NCBI GenBank assembly: GCA_025355745.1
Contig: JANXZA010000128.1
Coordinates: forward strand, 1-51,108
Reading direction: 5' to 3'
Length of the DNA stretch: 51,108 bases
From: Rhizobacter sp.
GTDB lineage: Bacteria; Pseudomonadota; Gammaproteobacteria; Burkholderiales; Burkholderiaceae_C
Positions 26,600-36,130 of the stretch are shown here, in pieces (within the stretch, counting starts at the first letter, position 1; every line of letters begins with the position of its first letter). Made by a program: the position numbers and the translations under genes. The notes beneath the pieces are model-generated. The model made no database searches. It saw nothing but the letters and a program-made list of their open reading frames with translations, and was not told where the DNA came from.

Positions 26600-28165
26600 T
26601 CAGGACGTGACCGGCTCCGGCTCGCGCTCCGCGACCTTCGCGCCGAACAACGCAGCGACGCGTTTCTTCGATTTGATGTTCGGCGACATGCCACGCGGCG
26701 CGGCCGGCGTCTTGTTTTCCCAGGCCGGCTCGGCAGCGCTCGCGCTGGCCTCATACGGCTTGTCGAAGAACGGGTCGCTCGGAGCGCGCGGCGCAGCGTA
26801 CGAGGCGCTGCGCGCTGCGGGCACGAAGGCGCGCGGGGGCGCTGATGTCGCCGAGGTCGCCGCTGCCTCCGGCACGGCCGCGATCTCCTCGCCCCGGTCG
26901 TGGCGCGCGCGGTCGCGGTACTCGCGCGGCGGCGGGCCGTCGTCGAACTCCAGCGGCTCGATCTCGATCTTCTTTTTGATCAGGTGCTCGATGTCGGCCA
27001 CCAGCCGCGTGTCGGACGATGCCACCAGCGTCACCGCCAGGCCGGATGCGCCGGCGCGGCCGGTGCGCCCAATGCGGTGCACATAGTCTTCGGCGTTGAA
27101 CGGCACATCGAAGTTGAAGACCGCCGGCAGGTCGACGATGTCCAGGCCGCGCGCCGCAACGTCGGTGGCCACCAGCACATCGACCTCGCCGCGTTTGAAC
27201 GCTTCGAGCGCCTTCAGCCGCTCGTCCTGCGACTTGTCGCCGTGCAGCGCATTGGTGCGCAGGCCGTCGCGCTCGAACGAACGCGCCAGGCGCGCACAAC
27301 CGAGCTTGGAGTTGACGAACACCAGCGCCTGCGTCAACGCGCGTTCCTTGATGAGCTTCATCACCGCGCGCCGCTTGTCGTCGGTGGCCACGCTGTAGAA
27401 GCGCTGCTCCACGTTCGTCGCGGTGGCGTTTGGCCGCGCCACTTCGACCAGGACCGGGTCTTGCAAATAACTCTCGGCCAGGCGCCTGATCTCGGGCGAG
27501 AAGGTGGCCGAGAACAGCAGCGTCTGGCGCGCCTTCGGCAGGTAGCTCAGGATGCGCTGCAGATCGGGCAGGAAGCCGATGTCGAGCATCCGGTCGGCCT
27601 CGTCGAGCACCACGTACTCGACCTGGTTCAGCACGCAGTTCTTGGCTTCGATGTGGTCGAGCAAGCGGCCCGGTGTGGCCACCAGCACCTCAACGCCACC
27701 CTTCAGCTCGAGCGTCTGCGGCTTCATGTCGATGCCGCCATAGACCACCGCAACCCGCAGCTTGGTCTGCGCCGCATAGCTGCGGATGTTCGACGCGACC
27801 TGGTCGGCAAGTTCGCGCGTGGGGGCGATCACCAGGGCCCGCACCGGGTGGCGGGCCGGCGACATGCTGGCGTTTTCGTGGCGCAGCATCTTGTGCAACA
27901 GCGGCAGCGAAAAGGCTGCCGTCTTGCCGGTACCGGTCTGCGCGGCGCCCATCACGTCGCGGCCGGCAAGCACGATCGGAATGGCCTTGGCCTGGATCGG
28001 CGTCATCACCGTGTAGCCCTGGGCCGCCACTGCGCGTTGCAGGCTTTCGGCCAGGCCGACGCTGGAAAATTCGAGGCTGACTTCAGGCCGGGTTTCCGGC
28101 GTGGTTTTTACGGGGCTCTGCGCGTCACTTTGCAACGCGGCGACTTCTATCATATTTTCGGTCAT
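26600..28165 (-). CDS. DEAD-box ATP-dependent RNA helicase (RhlE-like)
   Basis: A 521-residue RNA helicase. The Q motif is GYTVMTPIQAKAIP, motif I is AAQTGTGKTAAF, Ia PTRELA, Ib TPGRLLDH, II LDEADRMLDIGF, III SATFS, V VATDVAARGLDI and VI HRIGRTGRAG. The C-terminal tail (about 395-521) is low-complexity and ends with a basic GMSPNIKSKKR segment. RhlE is the nearest named relative by motif order and length, but SrmB or RhlB cannot be excluded. The ATG at 28165 was chosen because MTENMIEVAAL precedes the helicase core and the upstream frame is intergenic. It is divergent from the polysaccharide regulator. Confidence 0.9.
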   Translation of the reverse strand: MTENMIEVAALQSDAQSPVKTTPETRPEVSLEFSSVGLAESLQRAVAAQGYTVMTPIQAKAIPIVLAGRDVMGAAQTGTGKTAAFSLPLLHKMLRHENASMSPARHPVRALVIAPTRELADQVASNIRSYAAQTKLRVAVVYGGIDMKPQTLELKGGVEVLVATPGRLLDHIEAKNCVLNQVEYVVLDEADRMLDIGFLPDLQRILSYLPKARQTLLFSATFSPEIRRLAESYLQDPVLVEVARPNATATNVEQRFYSVATDDKRRAVMKLIKERALTQALVFVNSKLGCARLARSFERDGLRTNALHGDKSQDERLKALEAFKRGEVDVLVATDVAARGLDIVDLPAVFNFDVPFNAEDYVHRIGRTGRAGASGLAVTLVASSDTRLVADIEHLIKKKIEIEPLEFDDGPPPREYRDRARHDRGEEIAAVPEAAATSATSAPPRAFVPAARSASYAAPRAPSDPFFDKPYEASASAAEPAWENKTPAAPRGMSPNIKSKKRVAALFGAKVAEREPEPVTS

Positions 28166-28301
28166 CCCTCGATTATCGCCTTTCCCGGGTTTACGCGGTG
28201 TACCTGCCAACCTACCGGGCATTGCGACACGGCTTGAGCCGAATTTGCAAGGCTGTTCACGATGTGCGGCATCGCGCGGCGAGTGCGGTTGCCGACAAAG
28301 G

Positions 28302-28329
28302 TATGATCGCGCCCGTTCAACAGTTGAAC
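28302..28329 (+). promoter_or_regulatory. Candidate promoter and palindromic operator of the polysaccharide regulator
   Basis: TATGAT (28302-28307) is followed by the 15-bp perfect palindrome GTTCAACAGTTGAAC (28315-28329). Transcription would start near 28314, so the palindrome covers the start region, a standard place for autorepression by a MarR-type dimer. No good -35 hexamer is seen. It lies 53 nt before the regulator's ATG. Confidence 0.5.
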
Positions 28330-28382
28330 AGACCACCTGACAATCTCACGACAGCCCGGCCCGCTGCCATTCGACCCACCCG

Positions 28383-28796
28383 ATGCCGCCCGACAACACC
28401 GACTACGAATTGCTGCGCCAGCTCACACACGAACCGGCGGCGAGCCAGCGCAGCCTGGCCGCGCACCTGGGCGTCAGCGTCGGCAAGATCAACTACTGCC
28501 TCGGCGCGCTGGTCTCGAAAGGCCTGGTGAAGGCGAACAACTTCAGGCGCAGCGACAACAAGCTCGCATATGCCTATGTGCTCACACCCGCCGGCATCGA
28601 AGAAAAGGCAGTGCTCGCGAGGGCCTTCCTGCAGCGCAAGGTCACCGAGTTCGAACAAATTCAGCGCGAGATCGACGCCTTGCGGATCGAGACCCGCGAA
28701 GCGGTGATCGACGCGTCACCGGTCCACGGCAGTGACCTCGCTCGCACCACCACGGCCCACCAAGCCACCACCCCCATCGAGCCCACGCCGAAATGA
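28383..28796 (+). CDS. MarR-family EPS-associated transcriptional regulator
   Basis: A 137-residue winged-helix regulator. The helix-turn-helix lies in about 20-60 (ASQRSLAAHLGVSVGKINYC, then LGALVSKGLVKANNF) and the wing at YAYVLTPAGIEEK. A coiled region follows (LQRKVTEFEQIQREIDALR) and the tail is Ser/Thr/His-rich. Family knowledge: MarR-like proteins of this size and pattern are annotated as EPS-associated regulators and stand first in exopolysaccharide clusters. Here it overlaps the wbpA homologue by 4 nt, so it is co-expressed with the locus it probably controls. Confidence 0.88.
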   Translation: MPPDNTDYELLRQLTHEPAASQRSLAAHLGVSVGKINYCLGALVSKGLVKANNFRRSDNKLAYAYVLTPAGIEEKAVLARAFLQRKVTEFEQIQREIDALRIETREAVIDASPVHGSDLARTTTAHQATTPIEPTPK

Positions 28797-30082
28797 GCAA
28801 TCACCCCATCGTCGCTGTTGTCGGCCTCGGCTATGTCGGCCTTCCGCTGGTCATTGAATTCGGCAAGCAAGTGCGCACCATCGGCTTCGACATCGTCGAA
28901 GACAAGGTGAGCAAGTGCCGCGCCGGCACCGATCCTTCGCGCGAGATTCCTGATGCCGACATGCTTCTCGCCGTGCATGCCGAGTACAGCAGCGACCCCG
29001 CCGTGCTGCGCGAAGCCGACTTCATCCTCGTCGCCGTACCCACCCCGGTGGACGCGGCCCACATCCCCGATTTCGGCCCGCTCATCGGCGCCAGCCAGAG
29101 CATCGGCCCGCACCTGAAGAAGGGTGCGATCGTGGTCTACGAATCCACCGTCTACCCGGGCGCCACCGAAGAGGTCTGCATCCCGGTGCTGGAGCGCACT
29201 TCGGGCCTGCAATGGAAACGCGACTTCAACGTCGGCTACAGCCCCGAACGCATCAACCCCGGTGACCGCGAGCACATGCTGACGAACGTGATCAAGGTTG
29301 TGGCGGGCGACAACCCCGACACGCTCGAGCGCGTGGCGCAGCTCTACGAAATGGTCGTCAAGCCCGGCGTGCACCGCTGCAGCAGCATCAAGGCGGCCGA
29401 GGCTTGCAAGGTGATCGAGAACACCCAGCGCGACCTGAACATCGCGCTGATGAACGAGCTGGCGATCATCTTCGACAAGATCGGCATCGACACCACCGAA
29501 GTGCTCGAGGCGGCCGGCACGAAATGGAACTTCCTGAAGTTCAAGCCGGGGCTGGTCGGCGGGCATTGCATCGGCGTCGACCCTTACTACCTGACCCACA
29601 AGGCCGAGATGCTCGGCTACCACCCGCAGGTGATCCTGGCGGGCCGGCGCATCAACGACGGCATGGGCAAGTTCATCGCCGAGCAGACCGTCAAGCAGAT
29701 GATCGCCGGTGGCAGCTTCATCAAGGGCGCACGCGTCAACGTGCTCGGCCTGACGTTCAAGGAAAACTGCGCCGACCTGCGCAACAGCAAGGTCATCGAC
29801 ATCATCAACGAGCTGCAAAGCTACGGCATCGACGTGGCGGTGCACGACCCCGAAGGCGATCCGACCGAAGCCCTGCACGAGTACGGCGTGCGCCTCGTCG
29901 CGTGGGACGCGCTGCCCCGGGCCGACGCGATCGTCGCGGCGGTGGCGCACACGTCTTACAAGGAATTGTCGGTCGCGGAGATCGGCCAAAAACTGCTAGC
30001 CGGCGGCAGCTTCGTCGACGTGAAAGCCGGCTTCGACGCCGCCGCGCTGACCGATGCGGGCATTCGCGTCTGGCGGTTGTAG
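28793..30082 (+). CDS. wbpA: UDP-N-acetyl-D-hexosamine 6-dehydrogenase (TviB/WbpA family)
   Basis: A 429-residue UDP-sugar dehydrogenase that oxidises C6 of UDP-GlcNAc (or UDP-GalNAc) twice with NAD+ to the uronic acid. The Rossmann motif VVGLGYVGLPLV is at about 8-19, ESTVYPGATEE in the middle, and the catalytic cysteine is in GGHCIGVDPYYL near residue 260; GLTFKENCADLRNSKV belongs to the C-terminal domain. TviB (Vi antigen) and WbpA are close relatives; the wbpB, wbpD and wbpE homologues downstream favour the WbpA role. It is coupled to the regulator by a 4-nt overlap. Confidence 0.92.
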   Translation: MSNHPIVAVVGLGYVGLPLVIEFGKQVRTIGFDIVEDKVSKCRAGTDPSREIPDADMLLAVHAEYSSDPAVLREADFILVAVPTPVDAAHIPDFGPLIGASQSIGPHLKKGAIVVYESTVYPGATEEVCIPVLERTSGLQWKRDFNVGYSPERINPGDREHMLTNVIKVVAGDNPDTLERVAQLYEMVVKPGVHRCSSIKAAEACKVIENTQRDLNIALMNELAIIFDKIGIDTTEVLEAAGTKWNFLKFKPGLVGGHCIGVDPYYLTHKAEMLGYHPQVILAGRRINDGMGKFIAEQTVKQMIAGGSFIKGARVNVLGLTFKENCADLRNSKVIDIINELQSYGIDVAVHDPEGDPTEALHEYGVRLVAWDALPRADAIVAAVAHTSYKELSVAEIGQKLLAGGSFVDVKAGFDAAALTDAGIRVWRL

Positions 30083-30153
30083 CCCGCCGCAGCTATACGC
30101 TTATTGCTTGCGCAACCCGTCTGCCCCAGCTCTCCGTCGAAAACGAATTCCCC

Positions 30154-31215
30154 ATGCACGTTCGCCGCACTCCGATCACCGACCGCAAGGCCAGGTTCGC
30201 CATCATCGGCTGCGGCCGCATCGCGCAGAACCACTTCGAGTCGATCGGCAAGCATGCGAGCCGCGCCGAACTCGTGGCGGTGTGCGACACCGACCCGGCC
30301 GCACTGGAACGAGCCGTCGAGAAAACCGGTGCGCAAGGGTTCGACTCGTTGACCGCATTGCTCGCCAACAGCAAGGCCGACTGCATCGTGCTCACCACCC
30401 CCAGCGGCCTGCATTCGCGCCAGGCCGCCGAGGTGGCGCGGGCCGGCCTGGACGTGATGACCGAGAAGCCGATGGCCACGCGCTGGGCCGACGGCCTGGC
30501 GATGGTGCGGGCCTGCGACGAAGCCGGTGTGCGCCTGTTCGTGGTCAAGCAGAACCGCCGCAACCCGACCCTGCAACTGCTCAAGCGCGCCGTCGAGCAG
30601 GGCCGCTTCGGCCGCATCTACATGGTCAACGTGAACGTGTTCTGGACCCGTCCGCAGGCCTACTACGACAGCGCCGCGTGGCGCGGCACCTGGGAGTTCG
30701 ACGGCGGCGCTTTCATGAATCAGGCCAGCCACTATGTCGACCTGCTCGACTGGATCTGCGGCCCGGTTGAAAGCGTGATGGCCTACACCGGCACGCTGGC
30801 ACGCAACATCGAGGTCGAAGACACCGGCGTGGCCGCGCTCAAGTGGCGCAGCGGCGCGATGGGCACGATCAACGTCACGATGCTCACCTACCCGAAGAAT
30901 CTCGAAGGCTCGATCACCATCCTGGGCGAGAAGGGTTCGGCCTGCATCGGCGGCGTGGCCGTCAACGAGATCAAGAACTGGCAGTTCGACGCCGCCGACC
31001 CGATGGACGAACAGGTCAGCGCGGCCAGCTACCAGACCACCTCGGTCTACGGCCACGGCCACCCGATGTACTACGAGAACGTCGTCGCCACCTTGCGCGG
31101 CGAAGCCCAGCCCGAGACCGACGGCCGCGAAGGGCTCAAGTCATTGGAGCTGCTGATCGCGCTGTACATGTCGGCGCGCGACGGCAAGCGCATCAGCCTG
31201 CCGCTGGCGTACTGA
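30154..31215 (+). CDS. wbpB: Gfo/Idh/MocA-family UDP-GlcNAcA 3-dehydrogenase (WbpB-like)
   Basis: A 353-residue NAD-dependent oxidoreductase. [13 protein letters not shown] is the N-terminal Rossmann motif, TEKPMATR holds the EKP lysine of the family, and [21 protein letters not shown] carries the C-terminal-domain histidine. Family knowledge: WbpB oxidises C3 of UDP-GlcNAcA, and WbpE then transaminates the 3-keto sugar. The ATG at 30154 was selected because the open frame upstream overlaps wbpA. The spacing to wbpD is 13 nt. Confidence 0.9.
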   Translation: MHVRRTPITDRKARFAIIGCGRIAQNHFESIGKHASRAELVAVCDTDPAALERAVEKTGAQGFDSLTALLANSKADCIVLTTPSGLHSRQAAEVARAGLDVMTEKPMATRWADGLAMVRACDEAGVRLFVVKQNRRNPTLQLLKRAVEQGRFGRIYMVNVNVFWTRPQAYYDSAAWRGTWEFDGGAFMNQASHYVDLLDWICGPVESVMAYTGTLARNIEVEDTGVAALKWRSGAMGTINVTMLTYPKNLEGSITILGEKGSACIGGVAVNEIKNWQFDAADPMDEQVSAASYQTTSVYGHGHPMYYENVVATLRGEAQPETDGREGLKSLELLIALYMSARDGKRISLPLAY

Positions 31216-31228
31216 ACCGCACCGCTCC

Positions 31229-31810
31229 ATGGTGACCATCGTTCACGCTTCAGCCATCGTCGATGACGGCGCCGTGCTCGGCGAAGACTGCCGCGTCTGG
31301 CACTTCGTGCACATCAGCGCTGGCGCACGCATCGGCGCGCGTTGTTCGTTCGGCCAAGGCGTGTACGTGGGCAACGACGTGTGCATCGGCGCCAACGTCA
31401 AGGTGCAGAACAACGTCTCGGTGTATGACGCGGTGACGATCGAGGACGACGTGTTCTGCGGCCCGAGCATGGTCTTCACCAATGTCTACAACCCGCGCTC
31501 GGCCGTGACCCGGAAGGACGAATACCGCCGCACGCTGGTGAAGCGCGGCGCCACGCTGGGCGCGAACTGCACGATCGTCTGCGGCACGACCATCGGCCGA
31601 CATGCCTTCGTCGGCGCCGGCGCGGTGGTGAACCGCGATGTGCCCGACTTCGCCTTGATGGTCGGCGTGCCGGCGCGCCAGATCGGCTGGATGAGCCGCT
31701 TTGGCGAGCGCCTGAACCTGCCGCTGACGGGTGACGGCGAAGCCAGCTGCCCGGGCAGCGCCGACCGCTATGTTCTGAGTGCTGGCAGCGTGTCGCTCGT
31801 CGACGCCTGA
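31229..31810 (+). CDS. wbpD: UDP-2-acetamido-3-amino-2,3-dideoxyglucuronate N-acetyltransferase (WbpD-like)
   Basis: A 193-residue left-handed beta-helix acetyltransferase. Hexapeptide repeats run from about residue 15 to 140, including [20 protein letters not shown] and [19 protein letters not shown], a pattern typical of WbpD/WlbB. It would use acetyl-CoA to acetylate the 3-amino group made by WbpE, giving UDP-GlcNAc3NAcA. The C-terminal tail beyond about 165 is a non-repeat extension. Its position between wbpB and wbpE supports the call. Confidence 0.9.
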   Translation: MVTIVHASAIVDDGAVLGEDCRVWHFVHISAGARIGARCSFGQGVYVGNDVCIGANVKVQNNVSVYDAVTIEDDVFCGPSMVFTNVYNPRSAVTRKDEYRRTLVKRGATLGANCTIVCGTTIGRHAFVGAGAVVNRDVPDFALMVGVPARQIGWMSRFGERLNLPLTGDGEASCPGSADRYVLSAGSVSLVDA

Positions 31811-31842
31811 CCGCCCCCTTCCCCTTCCGCAGGAACCCTCCC

Positions 31843-32976
31843 ATGAACGCCCCCGAAGCGCGCAAGCCGCTCGATTTCATCGACCTCAAAACGCAGTACA
31901 CGGCCCTGCGCGAGTCGATCAACGCGCGCATCCAGCGCGTGCTCGACCATGGCCAGTACATCATGGGCCCCGAGGTCAAGGAGCTCGAAGGCAAGCTCGC
32001 CGCCTTCACCGGAGCCAAGCACTGCATCACGGTGGCCAGCGGCACCGAGGCCTTGCTGATCTCGCTGATGGCGCTCGGCCTGAAGGCCGACGACGAGGTC
32101 GTCACCACGCCGTTCACCTTCGCCGCCACCGCCGAAATGATCGTGCTCGCCGGTGGCAAGCCGGTGTTCGTCGACATCGAGCCCGACACCTGCAACATCG
32201 ACGCGAACAAGATCGAAGCCGCCATCACGCCGCGCACCCGCGCCATCATGCCGGTCGGCCTGTACGGCCAGGTGGCAGACATGGACGAGATCAACGCCAT
32301 CGCCGCGCGCCGTGGCGGCATCCCCGTGATCGAAGACGCGGCGCAGAGCTTCGGCGCCACCTACAAGGGCCGCAAGAGCTGCAACCTGAGCACCTTCGGC
32401 TGCACCAGCTTCTTCCCGAGCAAACCACTCGGCTGCTACGGCGATGGCGGCGCCATCTTCACGAACGACGACGCACTGGCCCAGGCCTGCCGCGAGATCC
32501 GCGTGCATGGCCAGAGCCAGCGCTACCACCACACCCGCATCGGCGTGGGCGGGCGCATGGACACGCTGCAGTGCGCGGTGGTGCTGGCCAAGCTCGAGCG
32601 CTTCGAGTGGGAGCTGGCGCAGCGACGCGCGCTGGGGGCCCGCTATGCATCTCTGCTGGCCGACATACCAGGTCTGCGCTTGCTGGCGGTGCGGCCAGAT
32701 CGAGATTGCGTGTGGGCGCAGTACACGGTGTTCGTCGCGCAGCGCGGCCCCGTTCAGGCGGCGCTCAAGGACCTCGGCATCCCGACCGCTATTCACTACC
32801 CGAAGCCGCTGCACCTTCAGCCGGCGTATGCGCACCTGTGCTGCCCAGAGTGCTGCCCGGACAGCGTGCAGGCGGGGGAGGTGGTGATGAGCTTGCCGAT
32901 GAGTGCGGACCTCACGTCGGATCAGATGGATCGAGTGGTACAGACCGTGCGACGGGTGCTGGCCTCGGTCGCCTAG
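31843..32976 (+). CDS. wbpE: UDP-2-acetamido-2-deoxy-3-oxo-glucuronate aminotransferase (WbpE-like)
   Basis: A 377-residue DegT/DnrJ/EryC1 aminotransferase that would use PLP and glutamate to aminate C3 of the 3-keto uronic acid. ASGTEALLISLMALGL binds the cofactor phosphate, EDAAQSFGA carries the PLP-ring aspartate, and SFFPSKPLGCYGDGGA carries the Schiff-base lysine (SKPLG). The C-terminus has a CCPECCPD cysteine cluster. Codon choice looks less GC-biased over roughly the last 110 codons, which may mark a recombination edge. Its TAG stop shares one base with the GTG start of the flippase gene. Confidence 0.9.
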   Translation: MNAPEARKPLDFIDLKTQYTALRESINARIQRVLDHGQYIMGPEVKELEGKLAAFTGAKHCITVASGTEALLISLMALGLKADDEVVTTPFTFAATAEMIVLAGGKPVFVDIEPDTCNIDANKIEAAITPRTRAIMPVGLYGQVADMDEINAIAARRGGIPVIEDAAQSFGATYKGRKSCNLSTFGCTSFFPSKPLGCYGDGGAIFTNDDALAQACREIRVHGQSQRYHHTRIGVGGRMDTLQCAVVLAKLERFEWELAQRRALGARYASLLADIPGLRLLAVRPDRDCVWAQYTVFVAQRGPVQAALKDLGIPTAIHYPKPLHLQPAYAHLCCPECCPDSVQAGEVVMSLPMSADLTSDQMDRVVQTVRRVLASVA

Positions 32977-34172
32977 TGCTCAGGAACCTTTTGAAGGGGG
33001 CTGGTGTCGTCGCGTTAGGGACGGCCATCGGCCAAGGGGTGGTGTTGCTCGCCACGCCGTACTTCGCCCGCATCTACACGCCCGCCCAGTTCGGTCAGCT
33101 TGCGCTACTTGCCTCGATCAGCAACATCGCTGCGGCAGTTGGCTGCCTGCGGTATGACCTCGCGATCCCCGGCTCCGATCAGCGCGATGCGCGACCGCTT
33201 GTCGTCCTGTGTACGCTGGCCTCGGCAGGAATCGCGTTGGCTACTGCCTTCGGCCTGACTGCATTGACCGGTTTTGTCCAGCTCCGTGTGCCTGCGCCGT
33301 TCGATTCACCGCTCATGATCGGTGCATGCATCCTTCTCGTCGGCTTGCAGCAGGCAGCGCTTGGGCATGCAATTCGAAGACGAGCCTACAAGAGCGTTGC
33401 CGGTGTGCGCCTACTGCAGGGGGTTTCGTTCACAGCGATGGCCGCCCTGCCGATGCTCGGATTGGTTTGGTCGCATGTGCTGTCGTTCGTCGCTGCACTG
33501 CCCGTTTTGCGTCAGTCCCTTCGTCGCAACTCAGGGGAGGAACAGCGCCTCGGCGTTGTCGCGCTCAGCCACCGCGAGTTTCCACTCCAAAGCCTTCCCG
33601 GTGCCGTCCTGGACGTGGTCGGCTTTAGCGTTTGCGTGTGGGTGCTGACGGGCGCTTACGGCAATACTGAAGCGGGTCACTTTTCTCAGGTGCAGCGCAT
33701 CGTCGGCGCGCCGTTGATGCTCGTCGGGATCAGCATCGGCCAGGTACTGCTGCGGCACAGCGCCGATCTTGTGGATGACCGGCCGGCACTGCGCAGCTTG
33801 CTGCTGCGAATTCTCAAGTCGCTGGGGTTGATTGCGGCGATGACGCTCGCAAGCGTCAGCCTGGCGGGAGAGCCGGTCCTGCACTCGCTTCTTGGAGCGC
33901 AGTGGAGAGTCGACACGGAGTTCCTGGTCCTGGTCGCGATCGCCGTTCTTGTTCGCGCCTGCGTCTCGCCGTTGAGCGCCGTGCTGGTCACGCTGCGTCG
34001 CTTCGATCTCGGGCTGGCATGGCAGTTCGCCTATTTCGTGTCCGCCCTGGCATTGATGCCTTTGATCGCATCGTCGGTCGGCAGTACGGGTTTCCTGCGC
34101 TTTTACGCGTTACACGAGTGCCTGTTCTATTTCGCCTACCTTGCCATCATCAACTTCGCGATCAAGAACTAA
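32976..34172 (+). CDS. wzx: Polysaccharide flippase-like membrane protein (Wzx family)
   Basis: A 398-residue protein of the polysaccharide transporter (MOP) fold with about 10-12 hydrophobic segments. It begins VLRNLLKGAGVVALGTAIGQ, typical of Wzx-like flippases that move undecaprenyl-linked repeat units across the inner membrane, and continues YFARIYTPAQFGQLAL. The open frame runs upstream through wbpE, but the GTG at 32976 gives the natural N-terminus and overlaps the wbpE stop by one base. Codon use is less GC-biased than in wbpA-D, as often seen in variable O-antigen blocks. Confidence 0.85.
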   Translation: MLRNLLKGAGVVALGTAIGQGVVLLATPYFARIYTPAQFGQLALLASISNIAAAVGCLRYDLAIPGSDQRDARPLVVLCTLASAGIALATAFGLTALTGFVQLRVPAPFDSPLMIGACILLVGLQQAALGHAIRRRAYKSVAGVRLLQGVSFTAMAALPMLGLVWSHVLSFVAALPVLRQSLRRNSGEEQRLGVVALSHREFPLQSLPGAVLDVVGFSVCVWVLTGAYGNTEAGHFSQVQRIVGAPLMLVGISIGQVLLRHSADLVDDRPALRSLLLRILKSLGLIAAMTLASVSLAGEPVLHSLLGAQWRVDTEFLVLVAIAVLVRACVSPLSAVLVTLRRFDLGLAWQFAYFVSALALMPLIASSVGSTGFLRFYALHECLFYFAYLAIINFAIKN

Positions 34173-34174
34173 TC

Positions 34175-36130
34175 ATGTGTGGAATCTTCGGCATCGTCGA
34201 ACCCAAGGGCCTGTCACCGTCAACGCTCGCGCGGATGGGAGACCTCCTCAAACACCGCGGACCTGACGGCGATGGATTCGTCCTGTTTCGCGAAGGTGCG
34301 CTGCAGGGCACACCATTCGGCGGGCGCGACACCCCCGCCGAGGCCTTCCATGTCGACACACTGAGCACCCCGCAGGGCCAGATCGCTGACGCCGATCCCA
34401 GTGGGTGGTCGGTTGGCCTGGGGCACAGACGCCTGGCGATCGTCGACTTGTCTGCGATGGGACACCAGCCGATGGCTTCTCCGCGCGGGGATCACTGGAT
34501 CGTGTTCAACGGCGAGATATACAACCACCTGGAGTTGCGAGTCGAACTGGAGGCGCTGGGTCACCGCTTTGTGTCGCATTCGGACACCGAGGTGATTCTG
34601 GCCGCTTATCAACAGTGGGGCGTCGAATGCCTGCATCGGTTCAACGGGATGTGGGCATTGGCAATCTACGACCGAACTCGCGACCAGATCTTCTTGGCAC
34701 GCGATCGTTTTGGGGTCAAGCCGCTTCATTTCTGGCGCGACCACCAGACCTTCCTTTTCGCCTCCGAGATCAAGGCGTTCCTGGCCCATCCCCGGTTCAC
34801 TGCAACGCCCAACGTCGAACACCTGCGCCACTATCTGATAGACGGCCCAGTGGAATGGACCGAGTCGACCGCCTTCGCCGGTGTGTTCCGCCTGCAAGCG
34901 GCCAGCTTCATCGTTGCTTCGCCGTTAGACCTGGTGAGCGGCCGGTTCGAGCAGGTCTGCTGGTGGCGGCTCGCGCCCGACGACACGCCGGCAACCTTCA
35001 ACGAGGCGCAAGCGCGAGCCTATGCAGAGCAGTACCAGGCATTGTTGCGCAGCGCCGTGGAACTCAGACTGCGCGCCGACGTGACGGTCGGATCTGCCCT
35101 TTCAGGTGGCCTGGACAGCACGTCGGTGGTCTACCTTGTGGCACAACTCATCGAGGAGCGCGGCATTACCCAACAGCAGGAGACCTTCACCTCGGTCTAT
35201 CGCTCGCCGGGCACGGAGCACTGCGACGAAAGCAAGTATGTCGACGAGGTGAGCTTGCGTCTGCGCGTCCATCAAAATTCGATCGAACCCCGGGCGGCTG
35301 ACATTCCCGCCGAACATGCTCGAATGATCTGGCACCTGGACACGCCGCCGGAGTCAACGCTGATGTCCTCTTGGCACACTTTCAAGCTCGTTAACTCGAA
35401 AGCAATCAAGGTTACGCTTGATGGCCAAGGGGCCGATGAGCAATTGGCTGGCTACGTGTCCTACCTGCCGATTGCGCTGGCGTCACAAGGTTTGGGTGCG
35501 ATGCGCGAGTTGCCCGGGCTGCTCAAGGTGCATTCGCCCCGCATCGCGATCGGGGCTGTCGGGTTGGCACTCGCCGGTGGCGTGATCCGCTGCTCAGGCC
35601 TTGCTCGACGCGTTAGGGGACGTCGCGCCCACGTGCTCAGTCAACTGGGCGGCGGTTTGAATGCAGCCCTCGTCACGGACTCTTTCAGAGGCCTGAGCAA
35701 CTTGATTCACTACGCCGACCGGACTTCCATGGCGTTCAGTGTCGAATCGCGAATGCCATTCCTGGACTACCGACTCGCCGAGTTCCTGGCAAGGCTGCCT
35801 TCCGCCTACAAGATTCACGATGGTTGGACCAAGTACCTTGCCAGACTGGCCTTTGCGGACAAGCTGCCCGACTCGGTGGTGTGGCGCAAGGACAAGATGG
35901 GTTGGCCGATACCTGAGCAAACCTGGGAATCGGGCGAACTCAAGGGATGGTTTGCGCGGCACAGGAGCGCGTGTCAAAGGATGGCGACAATGGGTCTCGA
36001 ACGTGAGTTCGTCGATGCGATGAACGACAAGTCCATTACCCGCCGGGTTCGTGCACTGAATCTCGATGCGTGGCACAGGACTTTTATCGACGGTGAATGG
36101 AAGGCGGCTCAGGCCAGTGAACTCTCATGA
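34175..36130 (+). CDS. asnB: Asparagine synthase (glutamine-hydrolysing) family amidotransferase
   Basis: A 651-residue two-domain amidotransferase. MCGIFGIVEPKG exposes the N-terminal cysteine nucleophile (Cys2), and RGPDGDG and FNGEIYNHLEL complete the glutaminase domain (about 1-220). The synthetase domain has the PP-loop SALSGGLDSTSVV near residue 309, LDGQGADEQLAGY, and SMAFSVESRMPFLDYRLAEF. Family knowledge: AsnB-like proteins in O-antigen loci (for example WbpS) are proposed to amidate uronic acid carboxyls. Here, among uronic acid genes, that role is more likely than making asparagine. It begins 2 nt after wzx and overlaps the next gene by 4 nt. Confidence 0.88.
   Translation: MCGIFGIVEPKGLSPSTLARMGDLLKHRGPDGDGFVLFREGALQGTPFGGRDTPAEAFHVDTLSTPQGQIADADPSGWSVGLGHRRLAIVDLSAMGHQPMASPRGDHWIVFNGEIYNHLELRVELEALGHRFVSHSDTEVILAAYQQWGVECLHRFNGMWALAIYDRTRDQIFLARDRFGVKPLHFWRDHQTFLFASEIKAFLAHPRFTATPNVEHLRHYLIDGPVEWTESTAFAGVFRLQAASFIVASPLDLVSGRFEQVCWWRLAPDDTPATFNEAQARAYAEQYQALLRSAVELRLRADVTVGSALSGGLDSTSVVYLVAQLIEERGITQQQETFTSVYRSPGTEHCDESKYVDEVSLRLRVHQNSIEPRAADIPAEHARMIWHLDTPPESTLMSSWHTFKLVNSKAIKVTLDGQGADEQLAGYVSYLPIALASQGLGAMRELPGLLKVHSPRIAIGAVGLALAGGVIRCSGLARRVRGRRAHVLSQLGGGLNAALVTDSFRGLSNLIHYADRTSMAFSVESRMPFLDYRLAEFLARLPSAYKIHDGWTKYLARLAFADKLPDSVVWRKDKMGWPIPEQTWESGELKGWFARHRSACQRMATMGLEREFVDAMNDKSITRRVRALNLDAWHRTFIDGEWKAAQASELS

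Noticed and set aside
31779-34172. A single open frame joining wbpE's shadow frame and the flippase
   Set aside because: The first 399 codons are out of frame with wbpE and Arg-rich. The flippase starts naturally at GTG 32976.
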